Of a DNA stretch of 64,000 nt, positions 60,322-64,000 are shown in pieces. The DNA lies in contig JXTB01000143.1 of NCBI GenBank assembly GCA_002914805.1, forward strand, positions 300,843 to 364,842, in the 5' to 3' direction. The first letter of the stretch is position 1. Each line of letters starts with the position of its first letter. The translations under genes and the position numbers were made by a program. A model generated the notes under the pieces. The model made no database searches and was not told the origin of the DNA. It was given only the letters and a program-made list of their open reading frames with translations. Origin of the DNA: Parasponia andersonii (Eukaryota; Streptophyta; Magnoliopsida; Rosales; Cannabaceae).

Positions 60322-62904
60322 ATGGATATACTTTCAAGCCGAAGCTTTCAAAGCTTACCTTTTGAACCCAACAAGTTGAAAATCTCAGACCCAAAAGACT
60401 GGAACTTTATCATCAAGCAGCATACCAAGTCTAACAATGACCATGCAATTCTCGCGACGTATACCCGTATGGAATCTCTCGGCATACCACCTGATAAAGC
60501 CACTCTACCTCTTGTGCTCAAGGCGTGTGCGAGGCTGGATGCTGTTGAGACAGGAAGGAAGATACATTTTCGTATTAGGGACACTAGTGTGGTCGAAGAT
60601 ATTCGAGTTGGGACCGCTGTTGTGGACTTCTATGCAAAATGCGGGCTTGTTGATTATGCCCGTGAGATGTTCGATGAAATGGGTGTGAAAGATGTCGTTT
60701 TGTGGAATGCTATGTTATTTGGGTATGTGGGGTGTTGTCACTTTGAGAAGGCGGTTTCGTTTTTTATGCAGATGCAGAGGGAGGGTCTGAAACCAAATTC
60801 GCGTACGGTTGTAGGGTTGCTTTTGGCTTGCAGGGAGGTTTGTGAATTGAGGTTGGGGCAGGAGATACATGGTTATTGTTTGAGAAACAGACTGTTTGAT
60901 TTTTACCCCCATGTGGGAACTGCTTTGATTGGATTCTATTTGAGATTTGATGTGAGAATTTCGCGTCTTGTGTTTGATTTGATGGCTATGAGGAACATAG
61001 TAAGTTGGAATGCAATAATTACTGGGTATGTTGACATGGGAGAGCACATTGAGGCTTGTAATCTTTTTGTACTTTTGCTTGATGATGGGGTTAAGTTTGA
61101 TCCAGTTACAGTAGTAGCTGTAGTTCAAGCCTGTGCTGAACTTGGATTTCTAAAATTGGGTAGACAAATTCATCAAGTGGCTCTTAAGTCTGGTTACAGA
61201 AATGATATGTTCGTTGTAAATGCATTGCTCAATATGTATAGAGATTGTGAAAGTTTAGATCTATCATGTAGGTTATTCAAAAACATCCCTAGACGTGACG
61301 TTGCTTTGTGGAATTCTATGATAAATGCGTACACTGAATATGGCATTTATGACAAAGCTGTGAGTTTATTTATCACTATGCGGACACAAGGCATCAGAGA
61401 AGATGAAAGAACTGTTTCTATAATGTTGTCTTCATGTTCGAATTTAGCTGACGGGGTGAGATTTGGTGAGAGTTTACATGCTCATGCAATCAAAAGTGGG
61501 ATGGAAGTAGATGTTTCTCTTGGAAATGCAATTTTAGGAATGTATTCTGAATTAAACTGTGTCAAAGCTGCTGAAAAGGTTTTCAAGGAGCTGACAGGTC
61601 CAGATGTTATCTCATGGAACACTTTTATCATGGCATTGGCTTGCAACGGATTGAGAGATGCAGCTTGGAACCTATTTGAGGCAATGCGAGCTTCTGAAAT
61701 TAAACCCAACTCGCACACGATGATATCTATCCTGGCTGCTTGTGACAATGAAACATGTCTTAATGTTGGGAGGGCAATTCATGGTTTTATGATAAAGCAT
61801 GGCATTGAAATCGACTTATCTCTGAACACTGCATTGACTGATATGTACATGAATTGTGGCGATGAGGCAACAGCTATAAATCTATTTGAGAGTTGTCCTG
61901 ATCGGGATGTGATCTCATGGAATGCTTTAATTGCTAGCTTTGTTAAAAACAGCCAAGGTGAGAAAGCTCAACTACTTTTCAGCCGTATGACTTCAGATGT
62001 GGAACCTAACCATGTAACGATCATAAACATGCTTTCCACATTTACACATCTTGCGGCTCTCCCTCAAGGCCAATGCTTACACGCTTATGCATTGAGGAGA
62101 CAGTTCTCTTTCAATAGCAATTTGTCTCTTGCAAATGCATTTGTGACAATGTATGCAAGATGCGGTAGTATGCAAAATGCTGAGAAGGTCTTCAAAATCT
62201 TACCACGGAGAAATATCATCACATGGAATGCCTTGACAACTGGCTATGCTATGCACGGTCGTGGACATGATGCTATTCTTGCGTTCTTACAATTATTAGA
62301 AGATGGTTTGCATCCAAATGCAGAAACTTTCACAGCCACTCTATCTGCTTGCAGACATTGTGGATTTATAGAGAAGGGATTGCTACTTTTTCATACAATG
62401 GTTAATGATTTCAAGATAAAACCTGAGCTTGTTCACTATGGTTGTGTGGTTGATCTTCTATGTCGTGGAGGCCGGTTAAATGAAGCCAGAGAGTTTATAG
62501 AAAAAGGGCCTATCAAACCAGATGCGTCATTGTGGAGGGCTGTGCTCAGTGCTTGTCGAGTTAATTCTGACACCAAGTTAGCTGCAACCATCTTTGAAAA
62601 ACTCGTTGAATTAGAACCCATGAATGCTGGAAATTATATATTGCTATCTAATATCTATGCTGCGGCAGGTCTTTGGCTAGAAGTGAGGAACATAAGGACC
62701 TGGCTCCAAGAAAAGGGATTGAAAAAGTCTCCTGGATTGAGTTGGATTGTTGTTCAAAGTCGAGTACACTGTTTCACTGCTGGTGACACGTCACATCCTC
62801 AGTCCGAATCGATTTATGCAAATCTGTATTCTTTAATGGGCTTAATCAGAGAGAGTGGATATACTCCTGATTTCAGATGGGTTTTGCATGACGAAGAGGA
62901 TTAG
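60322..62904 (+). CDS. PLS-class pentatricopeptide repeat protein, E+ subgroup
   Basis: An intronless frame of 860 residues. PPR motifs of P, L and S type run from about residue 25 to 730, for example DVVLWNAMLFGYVGCCHFEK, IVSWNAIITGYVDMGEHIEA and NIITWNALTTGYAMHGRGHD. These are followed by the E motif (about 730-795, PDASLWRAVLSACR to LLSNIYAAAG) and the E+ motif (about 796-860, KGLKKSPGLSWIVV, GDTSHPQSESIYANL, GYTPDFRWVLHDEED). The frame stops where a DYW deaminase domain would begin in DYW proteins, so it belongs to the E+ group, which recruits a DYW partner in trans. These proteins specify C-to-U editing sites in mitochondrial or plastid RNA. The targeting peptide is weak by eye and the editing site is unknown. 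It has no introns, as usual for the family. Confidence 0.93.
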   Translation: MDILSSRSFQSLPFEPNKLKISDPKDWNFIIKQHTKSNNDHAILATYTRMESLGIPPDKATLPLVLKACARLDAVETGRKIHFRIRDTSVVEDIRVGTAVVDFYAKCGLVDYAREMFDEMGVKDVVLWNAMLFGYVGCCHFEKAVSFFMQMQREGLKPNSRTVVGLLLACREVCELRLGQEIHGYCLRNRLFDFYPHVGTALIGFYLRFDVRISRLVFDLMAMRNIVSWNAIITGYVDMGEHIEACNLFVLLLDDGVKFDPVTVVAVVQACAELGFLKLGRQIHQVALKSGYRNDMFVVNALLNMYRDCESLDLSCRLFKNIPRRDVALWNSMINAYTEYGIYDKAVSLFITMRTQGIREDERTVSIMLSSCSNLADGVRFGESLHAHAIKSGMEVDVSLGNAILGMYSELNCVKAAEKVFKELTGPDVISWNTFIMALACNGLRDAAWNLFEAMRASEIKPNSHTMISILAACDNETCLNVGRAIHGFMIKHGIEIDLSLNTALTDMYMNCGDEATAINLFESCPDRDVISWNALIASFVKNSQGEKAQLLFSRMTSDVEPNHVTIINMLSTFTHLAALPQGQCLHAYALRRQFSFNSNLSLANAFVTMYARCGSMQNAEKVFKILPRRNIITWNALTTGYAMHGRGHDAILAFLQLLEDGLHPNAETFTATLSACRHCGFIEKGLLLFHTMVNDFKIKPELVHYGCVVDLLCRGGRLNEAREFIEKGPIKPDASLWRAVLSACRVNSDTKLAATIFEKLVELEPMNAGNYILLSNIYAAAGLWLEVRNIRTWLQEKGLKKSPGLSWIVVQSRVHCFTAGDTSHPQSESIYANLYSLMGLIRESGYTPDFRWVLHDEED

Positions 62905-63395
62905 TCTCCACTTTCCATCATTTTAAATTATCAATGGCTATATAAAATGTCTTCTCAGACTCGGTGCCGGCAGTAGAATGAAGATGTGAAGGTGCCAAGT
63001 AGATGAATTAATAAAGGTACTTGACGTTAAGGGCAAAAACTTGAGATCAAATCCTGTCTTGTACTAGATTGGTGAAATTTGTGGGAGAGGGAAAATTATT
63101 TCCGTTTACTTATGTAAATATATGAAAGCAAACAAATGCAAACATACGGTAATGAAGAGAACGGTTACTTTTGGCAGATTGTCAGCTACATGAAACCTCG
63201 CTATAAAACTCTGAAATGGTCTTTCATACATGAATCCTCATGGGAAAAAAAATATCCATAGATCTGTATTGTAAATAAATAAAATAAACACAAATTTATA
63301 ACGACCTGGTTTATCATCATCGTCTACATGGTTTACACTCACACTGAAGACAGAAAATGAGGTCTATGGTCCGCTAAGGTTGAAGGGTCTATATA
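62905..63395. other. tail-to-tail gap between PPR and a minus-strand gene
   Basis: This 490-base gap would hold the 3' UTRs of the two converging genes. No other signal is seen. Confidence 0.5.
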
Positions 63396-64000
63396 TCATA
63401 CATCCTCATGATGTTTATGTTGTTCTCTGTCCTCAGTGTTTTCAGTAACATCTGCCTCATGTTGATCTGAGGCAGAGCTAGCACCCGTTTCATCAGTAGG
63501 AGCCTCCCCCTCAGGGTTCGTTTGGCTCCTATCTGTGAAACTATTATCAGGCTCAGTGGCGTTAACTACAGTTTGCTGCTTCTCCATCATCCCAGACAGA
63601 GCCAATGTTGGAGACCACTCCAGAACATCATCAATTATGTTTGACACCCGTTTTTGATACCTGCAAATTGCAACAACAGTATAAAACTGAGATAAAGGCA
63701 TGAATGAAAATTGCAGTATTTGGCAATTTTTGTAATGTAGGATCCTGATCCGTTCTGAGTCACAACAAAAAATTCAATAAGAATACGCCAATCCTTAAGT
63801 TTTTCCCAAAATGTCAAGTTTTCAAACAGGCGTGTTACCATTAGCAATTCTTAGTGCGTACCTGTACAGAATTAGAATAGCAAATTATGTTAACATGAGG
63901 TGGTGTAAGACTGACCTGGCTCTTGCAGCCTCATCAGGGGCATGGTGCCTCAGCAGCAATATGACAACCACTGCTACTACAGCGTAGAAAAGCCTAGTCG
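63396..64000 (-). CDS. C-terminal two exons of an unrecognised membrane protein (cut by window edge)
   Basis: Two minus-strand exons join in frame: 64000-63916 (5' end beyond the window), donor GTCAGT, then 63660-63396 after an AATTTGCAG acceptor. The first encodes a strongly hydrophobic stretch (LFYAVVAVVVILLL), which is a probable membrane helix, followed by RHHAPDEAARARYQKRVSN. The second continues IIDDVLEWSPTLALSGMMEK and then an acidic, Ser/Thr/Glu-rich, disordered tail ending HKHHEDV. The pattern of a membrane helix, a short basic amphipathic region and an acidic tail is clear. I do not recognise the family. The bulk of the protein lies right of the window. Confidence 0.65.

Noticed and set aside
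60715..61128. 137-codon antisense frame in the PPR gene
   Set aside because: It is an antisense shadow of PPR codons, Tyr/Ser/His-rich with no domain.

Overview
This 64 kb window is nuclear DNA of a dicotyledonous plant. The genes are split by AT-rich introns with GT-AG borders. The protein families are plant-specific or plant-typed: RbcX, SIAMESE-RELATED, NF-YA, PLS-class PPR, FRD3-type MATE and plant tandem CCCH finger. Spacers are AT-rich and hold Mutator-like, hAT, SINE and LTR relics. The species cannot be named from the sequence. Three single N bases (19701, 49478, 54782) mark unresolved positions, and the first interrupts a gene.

Layout. At the left edge there is a possible first exon of a minus-strand gene. 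Then come a DTX42/FRD3-like citrate MATE transporter (2195-5510, +, 13 coding exons), an ankyrin plus tandem-CCCH zinc-finger protein (8227-10098, -, intronless), a 7 kb repeat-rich gap with a dead hAT transposase and a Mutator MITE, an ARMC8/GID5-like armadillo protein (17212-20776, +), the chloroplast Rubisco assembly chaperone RbcX2 (23349-25049, -), and a second repeat-rich gap. That gap contains a Mutator-like element carrying a piece of a host ARF-GEF (BIG) gene, with a solo LTR inserted in it. Next are an hnRNP H/F-like two-RRM protein (31774-33685, +), a SIAMESE-RELATED CDK inhibitor (37509-37931, +), 12 kb with no gene that I can support, a TTL-like TPR protein without thioredoxin domain (49921-52702, +), an NF-YA transcription factor with a miR169 site in its 3' UTR (55179-57400, +), an E+ class PPR protein (60322-62904, +), and the last two exons of an unrecognised membrane protein (63396 to the right edge, -).

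The genes do not form an operon or pathway cluster; each appears to be an independent transcription unit. All eight multi-exon or intronless models that lie wholly in the window, apart from the ARMC8-like gene, were assembled by reading splice sites and give uninterrupted frames. The ARMC8-like model fails only where an N sits at the 5' end of one exon.

I found no clear undescribed biological system. The most informative items are the gene-capturing Mutator element with its nested solo LTR, the assembly break in the ARMC8-like gene, the palindromic CCAAT box in the leader of the CCAAT-binding NF-YA gene, and a hairpin-rich minisatellite between the NF-YA and PPR genes.
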